Assembly (NCBI GenBank): GCA_030144965.1
Contig: JAMPUU010000007.1
Location: 124,001 to 188,000 of the forward strand
Direction of reading: 5' to 3'
DNA: 64,000 nt
Source: Nitrospira sp. BO4
GTDB taxonomy: Bacteria; Nitrospirota; Nitrospiria; Nitrospirales; Nitrospiraceae
Positions 54,238 through 62,493 of this stretch are shown here, piece after piece (within the stretch, counting starts at the first letter, position 1; each line of letters begins with the position of its first letter). The translations under genes were made by a program, and so were the position numbers. Under the pieces are notes generated by a model. That model made no database searches. It saw only the letters and a list, made by a program, of their open reading frames with translations, and had not been told where the DNA came from.

Positions 54238-54816
54238 CTACTGCACCATCGCCGTGGGTGCACCACCCTGGTCGACCGGCGTCCCTGCATCCAGGGCAAC
54301 CACCATCGGCTTCCAATCCTGCATCTTGATCTTCAATCGGTAATACCGTTTCTCTCCGTCCTTCACGAGCGTCCCGGCGATATACCGCCGTTCCAACCCA
54401 ATCAGCGACACCGTATCCTTCACCACTTGCACTTGCGTGGGAAAGAACGACCGCGACATCTGCCGATCAATGATGTAGGCCTTGTCCGCATTCAACCGCT
54501 CCTGTATCACCCCCGCCACATCTGGATGCACATACCCCATAAACGTCTTGAAGCTAAGATCGACGGATTCGGGATGGACCGTCGCGAGATAACTGATCAT
54601 CGACATGGCCACTTTCGTTAAATATTCAGGAGACGCACTATTTCCCGCCGCCCACATTTCTCGATCGATCTCCGGTGGTACCATCACTACGACGGTTCCC
54701 CCACGAAACAGCCCGTTGGCGAGCAAGGCCAGCGCCAAGACCACGGCTAAGCCGGCAAAGACCAACGTCTTCGTTCGTGAATCTGCGAGTTGATCTCCGT
54801 ACAGTTGAAACCTCAT
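54238..54816 (-). CDS. traE: TraE, pilus assembly protein
   Basis: 192 aa. One N-terminal span (TLVFAGLAVVLALALLANGLF) and the VirB8-like periplasmic domain (VVMVPPEIDREMW, ASPEYLTKVAMSMISYLATV, RSFFPTQVQVVKD, AGTLVKDGEKRYYRL). The ATG at 54816 is right beside the end of the IscB insertion, and the 15 bases upstream (CCCGCGCAACGCG) contain no ribosome binding site. Expression may therefore depend on read-through or reinitiation. Confidence 0.92.
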   Translation of the reverse strand: MRFQLYGDQLADSRTKTLVFAGLAVVLALALLANGLFRGGTVVVMVPPEIDREMWAAGNSASPEYLTKVAMSMISYLATVHPESVDLSFKTFMGYVHPDVAGVIQERLNADKAYIIDRQMSRSFFPTQVQVVKDTVSLIGLERRYIAGTLVKDGEKRYYRLKIKMQDWKPMVVALDAGTPVDQGGAPTAMVQ

Positions 54817-54824
54817 CGCGTTGC

Positions 54825-56515
54825 GCGGGAAACCTAGGGCTTCAGCCCGAGGATGGATAGCGCGGCAGGCGTGCCCTGCCCTATTCCCGCATCTCCTTTC
54901 TTCACTGCTATCGTGGTGAAGGCATACCCATATCCATCGGCCCGTTGTAGCAACGAGCAGACCCGATATGAGAGGCCTTGGATCAGACCTTGTGCGGTCT
55001 GGATATTGAAACGACCTGTCGCACGAATGGCGACACGGCCGACGTAGGTCCCTGGTTTCTTTCCGACAGTGACAATGGCCTGTACCATGTCACCAGTCTG
55101 AAAGCCGTACACCTGCTTTTGGCGCATCAAATAGCCCCGTGGAAAGCCGTACTTCGTGAGTCGAGTACGCTGATAGCTACCGCGACCAGCCGTTTTGATC
55201 TGAAGCACAGGACGTCGCCAACCAAGAATACGCGTCACTGCCCCGACACAGGCAGCGTCCAGCGCATGCGTCTTCGGAATACCGAGCCGGGCGCGGTTCC
55301 ACTTTGTGCGTCCGCCTGTACCCGTCTCCACCGGCACGCCGGTCACCTGGAGTCGAGTAAATAGCGCCCAGCGGGTGCTATTGACGGCAGCGGCGTCCTT
55401 CAAGGGCGTTTTGGCTTGAGCTAGCACACGGGTCAGGACGTCGGGGTTCTCTACAAGGAACACCGCGACATCCTGGTTGCCCTTCTTACGATTGCAGGAG
55501 TGGCAAGCTAGGGTGAGATTCGACACTCTATCCGAACCTCTGCGGGAACGCGGCCGGATGTGATCGATCTCTAGCGGCACGTTGTGCTTGTCACAATAGA
55601 TACAGTGACGTCCCCACTTCTCGAGCAGATACTCTCGAACTTCGTACACGGCCAGTGTGCCGTGCTGATACTCCACTCTGCTGATTTCGGGGTTTTGCAG
55701 CGCCTGCATGTCGAAGCGGACCAATTCAGTACTGATGGCACAGACTGGCGACAGACGTTGGAGGCGATGTACCCAAGACAGGGTGGTGTCCACACGGTGT
55801 TGCAGGGACGGTGCAAGCCAGCCCTCCGGTTTGCGGCGGTTCAGAAAGCGCGGGGCGCGGTGACGCAGATTGGTACTACGCCGTCGACGGCGAAAACTCC
55901 TCCGTTGGGTGAGCGCGTCTCGGATGGCGTGCCCTCTCTGTATTAACTCCGCCATCCAAAGCACGTGCGTAACACTTCGAATTTCGCCTGTGTCCCTGTC
56001 CCATGACTCGGCCTCACGCACCACCGCAATACCAGTGGTTTTGCTGCCGGGATCCAACTTCACCCGTATCGGTTGGGCCTCCCCACCGAGACGGACTTTG
56101 AGGCGGATGGTGAATGGATACATCTTGTGCACCACTGCATTGCCATGACTTAAAAGAAGCCGTGCCCGTTTTTCCGAGCACGGCATCAGCGGCTGTTGTC
56201 TCTTGTCTAATACAAAAACAGACATCTGTTTCTCCAAAACTTCGCCCTTACGGGCCTTGTGACGGAGCCTTTCGGCTCGCTCCCCTCGGGAATGTTGGCA
56301 ACCAGCTTTGGCTTTCGCCTCGTCGCAGACCGTTTCGTGGCTACCCGTGCCGTGTCTGCATCTGCAACTTCCAGAGCCTGGGACTGAGGAAGCATCCCAG
56401 AGTGGGTTTTGTACTTGTTGTCAACGTAGCCGGTTGGTTACGGCTCTCCCTGGTCAACCTCGGGCTTGCTCGGTTTACTCCGCACAAGCTCCTCCCTTCA
56501 GGGAGGGGTGATTGA
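54825..56515 (-). mobile_element. Non-autonomous IS200/IS605-type iscB element inserted between traL and traE
   Basis: Contains only iscB and its upstream RNA; no tnpA. The downstream end carries a GGGCTTCAGCCC hairpin (54837-54848), a feature of IS605-type right ends, while the upstream end begins near a CCTCCCTTCAGGGAGG hairpin at 56492-56507. F-type systems normally run traA-traL-traE, so this gap is an insertion. The exact left and right boundaries are uncertain by some bases. Confidence 0.75.
54834..56225 (-). CDS. iscB: IscB RNA-guided nuclease (RuvC/HNH)
   Basis: 463 aa from the ATG at 56225 (TTG at 56237 possible). PLMP domain: VFVLDKRQQPLMPCSEKRAR. RuvC-I with IRVKLDPGSKTTGIAVV, arginine-rich bridge helix RRSFRRRRRSTNLRHR, RuvC-II CAISTELVRFDMQALQNP, HNH CIYCDKHNVPLEIDHIRP...CHSCNRKKGNQ, RuvC-III PKTHALDAACVG with His and Asp. 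All catalytic residues appear present. IscB uses an omega-RNA to cut DNA and is the ancestor of Cas9. The gene reads in the same direction as the tra genes, and no stop interrupts it. Confidence 0.95.
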   Translation of the reverse strand: MSVFVLDKRQQPLMPCSEKRARLLLSHGNAVVHKMYPFTIRLKVRLGGEAQPIRVKLDPGSKTTGIAVVREAESWDRDTGEIRSVTHVLWMAELIQRGHAIRDALTQRRSFRRRRRSTNLRHRAPRFLNRRKPEGWLAPSLQHRVDTTLSWVHRLQRLSPVCAISTELVRFDMQALQNPEISRVEYQHGTLAVYEVREYLLEKWGRHCIYCDKHNVPLEIDHIRPRSRRGSDRVSNLTLACHSCNRKKGNQDVAVFLVENPDVLTRVLAQAKTPLKDAAAVNSTRWALFTRLQVTGVPVETGTGGRTKWNRARLGIPKTHALDAACVGAVTRILGWRRPVLQIKTAGRGSYQRTRLTKYGFPRGYLMRQKQVYGFQTGDMVQAIVTVGKKPGTYVGRVAIRATGRFNIQTAQGLIQGLSYRVCSLLQRADGYGYAFTTIAVKKGDAGIGQGTPAALSILGLKP

Positions 56516-56520
56516 CGCCG
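56226..56520 (-). ncRNA. Omega-RNA (IscB guide RNA) region
   Basis: The minus strand just upstream of iscB is non-coding but highly structured: CCTCCCTGAAGGGAGG, GAGCTTGTGCGGAGTAAACC, CAAGCCCGAGGTTGACCAG, AGAGCCGTAACCAACCGGC, CACTCTGGGATGCTTCC and GAGGCGAAAGCC lead to the iscB start. This order is typical of IscB omega-RNAs. The 5' guide would derive from host sequence beyond the element end, near 56510-56535. Exact ends were not determined. Confidence 0.85.
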
Positions 56521-56665
56521 AGTTACTCCTTCTCGCCAGTGACGCGGCCCACTGCTGCAATTGATGCCAGCCCGCCCGCCCCATCATCGTCATAATGAAC
56601 CCCACACCCGAACTCCAACACGAACCACTATGCCCACCCAACAACATGCCATCGTTAGCGCCATC
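56498..56665 (-). CDS. 55-aa ORF after traL, running into the IscB insertion
   Basis: An ATG at 56665 begins MALTMACCLGGHSGSCWSSG, continues VGFIMTMMGRAGWHQLQQWA and ends at a stop inside the omega-RNA. It is in frame with traL after its TAG. It may be a short real ORF (or the broken start of one) whose 3' end was replaced by the insertion. Around 56520-56530 the sequence GAGAAGGAG is a good ribosome binding site that would once have served traE. Confidence 0.35.
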   Translation of the reverse strand, partial: DGANDGMLLGGHSGSCWSSGVGFIMTMMGRAGWHQLQQWAASLARRSNSASITPP

Positions 56666-56670
56666 GCCGA

Positions 56671-56946
56671 CTACTCTAAAAACTCACGCCGATCGCCAGG
56701 CGGTACCCGACGAAATTGAAACGATGGGATGCTGAGCCAATAAAACCAATGAAAGATATATCCATCACTCTTGCCGTTCTTAAGCTTGGTGATGAAATAG
56801 GTCGCAATGAAGCCACCCAACAAAAAGTAGGTCAATTGGCGCGTCAAAATGCCGACAAAAAGAGACATAATGAGAACAATGATTTCATCCAACTCCCACC
56901 AGAGAATCTGCGGCTGGGTATCGATGTAGCGCGGGATCCTGACCAT
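56671..56946 (-). CDS. traL: TraL, pilus assembly membrane protein
   Basis: 91 aa. IPRYIDTQPQILWWELDEII at the N-terminus is the TraL signature, followed by two membrane spans (VLIMSLFVGILTRQLTYFLLG and FIATYFITKL) and a C-terminal FHWFYWLSIP, FRRVPPGDRREFLE. VirB3-like, it helps TraC attach to the membrane. It directly follows traA in the expected order. Confidence 0.9.
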   Translation of the reverse strand: MVRIPRYIDTQPQILWWELDEIIVLIMSLFVGILTRQLTYFLLGGFIATYFITKLKNGKSDGYIFHWFYWLSIPSFQFRRVPPGDRREFLE

Positions 56947-57074
56947 GACTTACCTGTATCCTCTCTCAGAAACCAGACCATGTGATTCGGAAATTCCGTC
57001 TTCACCGCGACCTACTCGCCTCACTACGAACCGAGGGGGGGCGAGGAGAACTCCCCGCCTCCCCCCTCGTCTGA

Positions 57075-57350
57075 TTACATCAAGCCCGTGGTGATCGTCG
57101 GGATGATGTTCGGGATGTAAAACGCGCCCATCGCCACCCCGATGCCGGCGGCCAACCCGATCCAGTTACCGCGGATCGCCGAGCCCACGCCCATGAGTGC
57201 GGCGAACAACGCCATCAAGGTTCCGAGCGACCCCTGCAGCCAGCCGGTCACCGTCACGACCAGAGGGGCAAAGGTGGCATCGGCACCGGCAAACGCGGAG
57301 ACCGAACCCAACAACAGGACTGCAGCCGCCATCACAATTGACTTACGCAT
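57075..57350 (-). CDS. traA: TraA, F-type pilin precursor
   Basis: 91 aa from the ATG at 57350, preceded by GAGGAGG. A leader (SIVMAAAVLLLGSVSAFAGA) is followed by two membrane-spanning helices (VTVTGWLQGSLGTLMALFAAL and GNWIGLAAGIGVAMGAFYIP) and a short C-terminus. This is the layout of F-like pilins; the site AFAGA fits cleavage by the S26 peptidase at 47173. The upstream frame in the 158-codon ORF is not real. Confidence 0.87.
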   Translation of the reverse strand: MRKSIVMAAAVLLLGSVSAFAGADATFAPLVVTVTGWLQGSLGTLMALFAALMGVGSAIRGNWIGLAAGIGVAMGAFYIPNIIPTITTGLM

Positions 57351-57432
57351 GAGAGACCTCCTCACAAAGTTTGGATGTGAATGAATATGTTGCTGTCTCG
57401 TCATCCCAAACTGAATGTGATGCAGTCCATTA

Positions 57433-58143
57433 TTACGGGGCCACGGGGACGCCTCCTTTGTGATCGACCTGTACACCGGCTGGCAGAGGGCCAGGTGGCG
57501 CCTGACGCCGCACCAACACCCGTTCACCGCAGGGATTACTAAAGATGCCAATGACGCGAAGACCGCGGATCAGCGCGAGCCCACCATCCTTCTTGGACAC
57601 CACCCGCTCCTCCTGGGTCATCGACGGCATCGTCACCATCAATTTCTCCGTCAGCATCCGAATACCCGCCATCTGACTCCGGAGCAATGCCACAGACTCC
57701 CCCTTCTCCGACGACTCCGGCAGATATCCAATCACCGACAGCCCACTGGGCATTTCGGCCAACAACCCCGTCAACGCCGCTTGACTCTCGGGCGTCAATT
57801 CCGCACGCCCGTTCACAAACGACACATCAATCGGCTTCGCTCGATATGTCGCCTTACATTGAAACGGCCCAGCAGATGCGATCGGTTTCGGAGAGATCAA
57901 CGTCGTTTCACGAATGCCACCCTCGTCCAAGACATCCGAGCTGAGTTGCCCAGCTGGAGGAGTCGAGACGGGAGGAGTCGGTGTGCGAGAGCCATCGGGC
58001 GACAACACTGTGCGAGGAGTGCAAAACTCGCTGCTCCCGACCATCCATTGAGGAGCAGGTTGCACCTGAACAATTCCCCCGTCTGGTGTCACGAGTTCCG
58101 GACAAAACAACAATCCTGTTGCCGCTAAAATCACGCCAACCAT
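57433..58143 (-). CDS. OmpA-like domain protein
   Basis: 236 aa. A short hydrophobic start (VILAATGLLFCPELV) leads to a Pro/Ser-rich linker and, from about residue 100, a peptidoglycan-binding-like domain (FVNGRAELTPESQAALTGLL, VIGYLPESSEKGES, LLRSQMAGIRMLTEKL), the usual OmpA C-terminal order. The C-terminal tail is Pro/Val-rich. The start at 58143 has GAGGCGGGG directly before it. It may tether the secretion complex to the cell wall. Confidence 0.6.
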   Translation of the reverse strand: MVGVILAATGLLFCPELVTPDGGIVQVQPAPQWMVGSSEFCTPRTVLSPDGSRTPTPPVSTPPAGQLSSDVLDEGGIRETTLISPKPIASAGPFQCKATYRAKPIDVSFVNGRAELTPESQAALTGLLAEMPSGLSVIGYLPESSEKGESVALLRSQMAGIRMLTEKLMVTMPSMTQEERVVSKKDGGLALIRGLRVIGIFSNPCGERVLVRRQAPPGPLPAGVQVDHKGGVPVAP

Positions 58144-58176
58144 CCCCGCCTCACTTTCTCATGCCCATCGTGAAAC

Positions 58177-58341
58177 CTAGGCCGCCAAGGACTCTGCCAC
58201 TTTGGGCTCATCCGCGGACACGGACGTCACCGAGGATTTCCGAGGCCGACGAAACACAAAATCCAGGAAAAAGCCGGACCCGATCGCCAAGCTCATTCCC
58301 CCAAGGCAATGTAGTAAGTTGAATTCGACTGGGCCACCCAT
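58177..58341 (-). CDS. 54-aa small membrane protein
   Basis: The ATG at 58341 follows CGAGAGGTG at 6-nt spacing. The protein is MGGPVEFNLLHCLGG followed by a hydrophobic helix MSLAIGSGFFLDFVF and a basic RRPRKSS, then an acidic tail. It lies between recD2-like and the OmpA-like gene, where I would expect a cotranscribed gene. No family recognised; it is small but well formed. Confidence 0.5.
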   Translation of the reverse strand: MGGPVEFNLLHCLGGMSLAIGSGFFLDFVFRRPRKSSVTSVSADEPKVAESLAA

Positions 58342-58429
58342 AGGACACCTCTCGTATGGACTAACTGACCTGTCACTAGAGAGGTATTACGGACCGAAAA
58401 TGGGGAGGAGCAGTGGATGGAGAACCGTA

Positions 58430-60598
58430 TTAGGAAGCGATCCGTGTCATCGCCCGCCGAAACAGCCCGGAGTAGCGTCCGGCCGGAGACGGATTCTTCA
58501 ACGCAACATGATAGGCTTGAGGCGAACCCAGCAGAAGCAGGTACTCGGTCGCGCACGTGACGGCCGAATAGACTAATTCCGCATGCAACGCCGCATACCG
58601 ACTGGTATGGAGCAGTACCAACACACACGGAAATTTAGACCCTTGCGCCTTATCCACCGTGAGACAGTAGGCCAACTCTAATCGATAGAACTGAGAGGAG
58701 AAAAACGGAACCGCCTGCATCGCAAAATCCACCACCAAATAGCCTTCTTTTTGATCAATCTTGATCACACGGCCCACATCGCCGTGAAACACTTCACGTT
58801 GATAGTCATCCACCGTATGACGGACACGATCCCCCAGACGAAACGGCCCTAATGATGGACAGGGCCACGGGACCGCCGCCTCTTGCAACACTCGATTCAA
58901 CGACTCAACCCCTAAAGGCCCTCCTCGGAACTGCACCAAGACCTGACAATCACCCCGGGCCACCCCGCGTTGTATTGACAGATCTTCCAATGATCGCATC
59001 AACTGTTCATGAATCCCGGCCACATCATTCGCCAAACACCAGGCATGGTTCTCTCCCCAATCTTGAGCCAACACCGGCAGCCGCCCAGACCGAATCTGAT
59101 GAGCTAACCGGACAATCGAAGATTGCGCAGCCTGCCGCTGCACCTCCTCTAATCGGGTCACTGGACACAGACCAGAAAGCACCAGATCCTGAATGACCTG
59201 ACCAGGTCCAACAGGGGACAACTGACCATCATCACCCGCAATCATCAGCCCGGTCCGTTCCGCATCGATCGCCTCGAACAGGTCGCGCGCCACATCGAGA
59301 TCCATCATGGATCCTTCGTCAACCACTACCAGATCCACATCCAAAGGCCGACCCTTACGACGCCGACACCCATGACCTGGCACAAACTCCAACGCGCGAT
59401 GTATCATCACACACGATTGTCCAGTCGCCTCCGCTACACGCTGTGCCGCATACCCGGTCGGTGCACACAACAACACCGTAAGCCCTAAACGACGCGCCTG
59501 GCGCACCACCGCCCCTACCACCACCGATTTCCCTGTTCCCGTCGCTCCCACCACCACAGAGAGGGGATACGACAACCCTCGCTTGACTCCAAGATCTTGC
59601 TCAGGAGATAACGCCACACTTTCCACACTCGGACTCGTCAGAAACGTCTCAAGCAAGGGGGCACGCACCAACTCCTGGACGCTGGATTCAATCGCCGCCT
59701 CAGCAGACCACAGCCGCGGGAGATACCAACTCCCATGGTCTTCAAGCAACTCACCGTGATCCCGCACCACACGTAATTGATCGGCCACTCGATCGCGCGA
59801 CACATCCAAGAGGGAAGCAGTCGTCCGAACCAGCTTGTCCGCAGGAAGGCAACTAGCCCCCAGTCCCACCGCCTCCTCCATCACATGGAACAACCCTGCC
59901 GCAAGACGCGAAGGATGGTCTCCCACCAAGCCCACTCGCTCGGCCACATAATCTGCGCGCACAAATCCCACACCCGACAGGGCCATTAAACGATACGGCG
60001 TGCTTCGGACCACCTGCCACGCCTCACCTCCAAAATATTCGATCGCACGCAACGCTACCGATGCAGTTAAGCCCAAGCCACATAACACCGAGAGCTGAGA
60101 CATCAACGTGGCTCGTTCCCGCCAAAACACTGTGAGAGACTGCACCGCGACAGCCCCGATTCCCTCAACTTCCAACACCCGTTCAGGCGTCGCCGATATG
60201 ACCTCCAACGTCGTCGCCCCAAACCGCTCCACAAGCCGCGCAGCTAACCGTGGACTTAACCCGTTAATCAGGCCAGATCCTAACCACGCTTTCACCCCAT
60301 CAAGCGTCGATGGCAGCGATTCCTCCACCGCTAAAATCCGATACCGTCGACCAAAGCGCGTCGTGATTTCCCAGTACCCCACCACATCGAAGCACACATC
60401 CACCTGCAACATCCTGATGACTTCACCGACCGCCACAAATTCGTCCGGCTCCCCTGCAAGAGGCTGTATATGACGCAAGGAAGCCACAACATACGACGCA
60501 TCGGGAGACCGAAAGAGGATGCGAACCAATGTCACTCGGTACATAACAGGACTGAGTTGTTGAGGAGACACAGAGGGCACACCCGAAGAGCCCATCAT
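58430..60598 (-). CDS. RecD2-like helicase of the conjugative element
   Basis: 722 aa. The N-terminal region has an OB-like segment and helix-hairpin-helix motifs (LSPRLAARLVERFGATTLE, EVEGIGAVAVQSL). Superfamily 1B motifs: Walker A GATGTGKSVVV, motif Ia LLCAPTGYAAQRV, Walker B LVVVDEGSMMD, motif III AGDDGQLSPVGPGQ, and C-terminal ELAYCLTVDKAQGSKFPCV. This is the RecD2/TraA-helicase group. It would unwind DNA 5' to 3' during transfer or repair. Start overlaps the zinc-ribbon gene stop. Confidence 0.85.
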   Translation of the reverse strand: MMGSSGVPSVSPQQLSPVMYRVTLVRILFRSPDASYVVASLRHIQPLAGEPDEFVAVGEVIRMLQVDVCFDVVGYWEITTRFGRRYRILAVEESLPSTLDGVKAWLGSGLINGLSPRLAARLVERFGATTLEVISATPERVLEVEGIGAVAVQSLTVFWRERATLMSQLSVLCGLGLTASVALRAIEYFGGEAWQVVRSTPYRLMALSGVGFVRADYVAERVGLVGDHPSRLAAGLFHVMEEAVGLGASCLPADKLVRTTASLLDVSRDRVADQLRVVRDHGELLEDHGSWYLPRLWSAEAAIESSVQELVRAPLLETFLTSPSVESVALSPEQDLGVKRGLSYPLSVVVGATGTGKSVVVGAVVRQARRLGLTVLLCAPTGYAAQRVAEATGQSCVMIHRALEFVPGHGCRRRKGRPLDVDLVVVDEGSMMDLDVARDLFEAIDAERTGLMIAGDDGQLSPVGPGQVIQDLVLSGLCPVTRLEEVQRQAAQSSIVRLAHQIRSGRLPVLAQDWGENHAWCLANDVAGIHEQLMRSLEDLSIQRGVARGDCQVLVQFRGGPLGVESLNRVLQEAAVPWPCPSLGPFRLGDRVRHTVDDYQREVFHGDVGRVIKIDQKEGYLVVDFAMQAVPFFSSQFYRLELAYCLTVDKAQGSKFPCVLVLLHTSRYAALHAELVYSAVTCATEYLLLLGSPQAYHVALKNPSPAGRYSGLFRRAMTRIAS

Positions 60599-60822
60599 GA
60601 AGCAATCACCATGGGAACAACCCAGAACTCAAGCTGACCACTGGACGTCACACAATACAACCGCGCACACAAACAACAGGTCCAGACAAATCTATCCAGG
60701 ACGAGATCCAAATCATCCGCCCGATACCGACGCACCATCCCTCCACAATGAGGACAGAGGCGCGACTGCGGTTCCCGGGTCGTCGGCTCATGATCCAACG
60801 ACCGACTCCTTACGCGGCGCAT
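60595..60822 (-). CDS. Small zinc-ribbon protein
   Basis: 75 aa from the ATG at 60822, with AGGGGTG before it; a longer frame upstream overlaps another gene. CPHCGGMVRR and WTCCLCARLYC form a four-Cys zinc ribbon, split by VLDRF. Such modules bind DNA or protein. It is coupled to the RecD2-like gene (ATG/TGA overlap) and to the 267-aa gene upstream (13-base overlap). Confidence 0.65.
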   Translation of the reverse strand: MRRVRSRSLDHEPTTREPQSRLCPHCGGMVRRYRADDLDLVLDRFVWTCCLCARLYCVTSSGQLEFWVVPMVIAS

Positions 60823-61613
60823 GCCGTCACCCCTGCGTCCATCGTAATCCACCGCGCTTCGACCTGCTCCAATTGTTGACGCACATTCGCCAACAACACC
60901 CGATCCGAAGGAGAACACTGTTCCTCTTTCTCGGATAATTGAGTCGCGGACCGATGAAGCATCCCAATGAGCACATGCACGCTAAACTGCTGATACAGGA
61001 CACTCTCACGGCACGTGAGAACCAGCCCTTGTGCAGACACATCCCCAACTGGCGACGGTGATACCACCTCCACCACACCCGATCTCTCTGGATTGGCCGC
61101 CGGTAATTCAACCGCGGGTGTTCGAGACTCGAGACCCAGTGCTTCAATTTGCTCGACAGCTCGCTCCAATCGAGAATACTTCTCGTCTTGATATAGCGCC
61201 CATTCCTGGGCATTCCACGCCTGCTCTTTCGTCACACGCGGAAGGATCTGCCGGATCAACATGGTATAGCTCAAGGGTTGCGCGAGATGTGCCGGCAGAC
61301 GTCGTTCGAACTCCCAGACACGCTCAATCTCGCCCCCGAACGCCTCGTACAATCGCGCCGCTTCATACAGGCGTTGAGGAAGAATCAGCTTCCCACATTG
61401 GTGGGTCAGCGTCCGTGCCAATCCCTCAACTGCCGCATCCTGTCGACCCGACCATTCCAACACCAGACGGACTAACCCCCCTAACGCAAACTTGAGCCGA
61501 ATCACATCACGGGATGACCGAATAATCCCCACACATAAACATTGAGCCTGTGCCACCAGGTCATCGATCGTCGATGGACGACACTCACGCTGAGACTGCC
61601 CCTCTGCAACCAT
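60810..61613 (-). CDS. Uncharacterised protein of the right transfer operon
   Basis: 267 aa from the ATG at 61613, preceded by GAGGAGTCT; upstream extension would overlap the outer-membrane gene. Mostly helical, with STIDDLVAQAQ, LFALGGLVRLVLEW-like hydrophobic helices, coiled-coil-like YSRLERAVEQIEALG, and a C-terminal LLANVRQQLEQVEARW. No domain recognised. Its position beside helicase and RusA-like genes suggests a role in DNA handling. I have no sequence evidence for that. Confidence 0.55.
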   Translation of the reverse strand: MVAEGQSQRECRPSTIDDLVAQAQCLCVGIIRSSRDVIRLKFALGGLVRLVLEWSGRQDAAVEGLARTLTHQCGKLILPQRLYEAARLYEAFGGEIERVWEFERRLPAHLAQPLSYTMLIRQILPRVTKEQAWNAQEWALYQDEKYSRLERAVEQIEALGLESRTPAVELPAANPERSGVVEVVSPSPVGDVSAQGLVLTCRESVLYQQFSVHVLIGMLHRSATQLSEKEEQCSPSDRVLLANVRQQLEQVEARWITMDAGVTACAA

Positions 61614-61620
61614 AGACTCC

Positions 61621-62412
61621 TCACCATACCCATGAGAGGCCAAGATTGGCTCTCATGGTCGCCTCTGTAGTTCCACCACCAAAATCACGCCCGCCGCCAC
61701 AGGTCAAAATCCACTCCTGAGCAATGCTCCACATGAACCCCACTTCCGGCGTCAACACGTTCCCTCCGAGTTGATTCGGATTCTGACTATAACTGACGTT
61801 CGCCACCATCCCGATGTCGTACCACAAGGCCTTCACGAAGCCACTCCGCATAAACCACACCCCATTTACACCGGAAGACTGAAGCCCCGGCTGTCCCCCT
61901 GGCACCACCTGATACCCCACATTGGTATGCGAGAACCACCCACTTGTCAGATCCCACGACGACAGCAACTCCGCTCGCAACGCGGGATTACTCCCTGGTC
62001 CACTGATCGGAATTTGCACCGTTGTTCGCACCGCCAAACTCGGCTCAAGCCCACCCGGCCCCTGCTGCCGTGTAAACCGATATAATAATCCCGCACGAAT
62101 CGCACGCGGATCATCCATCGTCCCTGGCTCTAGCGGTCCCCGGACGCCGGTCCCTCCTACAAACAGTTCGGTTCCCGCCCCCACCCCCCATCGAACATCG
62201 ATTGTTTGGCGCCCACGCCCATCCCCGCTTGCCGTCTTATCAAAACGAATCGCCGGCTGAATCACGACCGCGTGCTGATTCACTGGGTACGCATCATCTA
62301 ACTGCGTTGGAAACCCAGGCGATAAATTCAGCGGTGACACTTGCGCACCCACATTCGACACCAGCCCAAACGCTCCGTATAAGACGACAGCCCACACCCT
62401 AAGACGACCCAT
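61621..62412 (-). CDS. Outer-membrane beta-barrel protein
   Basis: 263 aa from the ATG at 62412, with AGAGGTG ahead of it. Signal peptide (VWAVVLYGAFGLVSNVGA), then alternating polar/hydrophobic strands ending in aromatic residues, VDVRWGVGAGTELFVGG, IRAGLLYRFTRQQ, LAVRTTVQIPI, and a C-terminal TEATMRANLGLSWVW, ending with aromatic Trp as barrel proteins do. It resembles the transporter/MetA-type porin-like families. It may be a surface receptor or exclusion component. Confidence 0.65.
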   Translation of the reverse strand: MGRLRVWAVVLYGAFGLVSNVGAQVSPLNLSPGFPTQLDDAYPVNQHAVVIQPAIRFDKTASGDGRGRQTIDVRWGVGAGTELFVGGTGVRGPLEPGTMDDPRAIRAGLLYRFTRQQGPGGLEPSLAVRTTVQIPISGPGSNPALRAELLSSWDLTSGWFSHTNVGYQVVPGGQPGLQSSGVNGVWFMRSGFVKALWYDIGMVANVSYSQNPNQLGGNVLTPEVGFMWSIAQEWILTCGGGRDFGGGTTEATMRANLGLSWVW

Positions 62413-62493
62413 ATCACACCTCTTCATCCCGCACACCAATACCGATCTGTTCGATGTTTCAGTATTACAGTCCTGTAGTTAGAAGAAAGAGAC

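Noticed and set aside
54834-56225. TnpB or Cas9 instead of IscB
   Set aside because: The PLMP start, size and RuvC-HNH-RuvC order fit IscB. TnpB lacks the HNH, and Cas9 is much larger. No CRISPR array was seen anywhere in the window.
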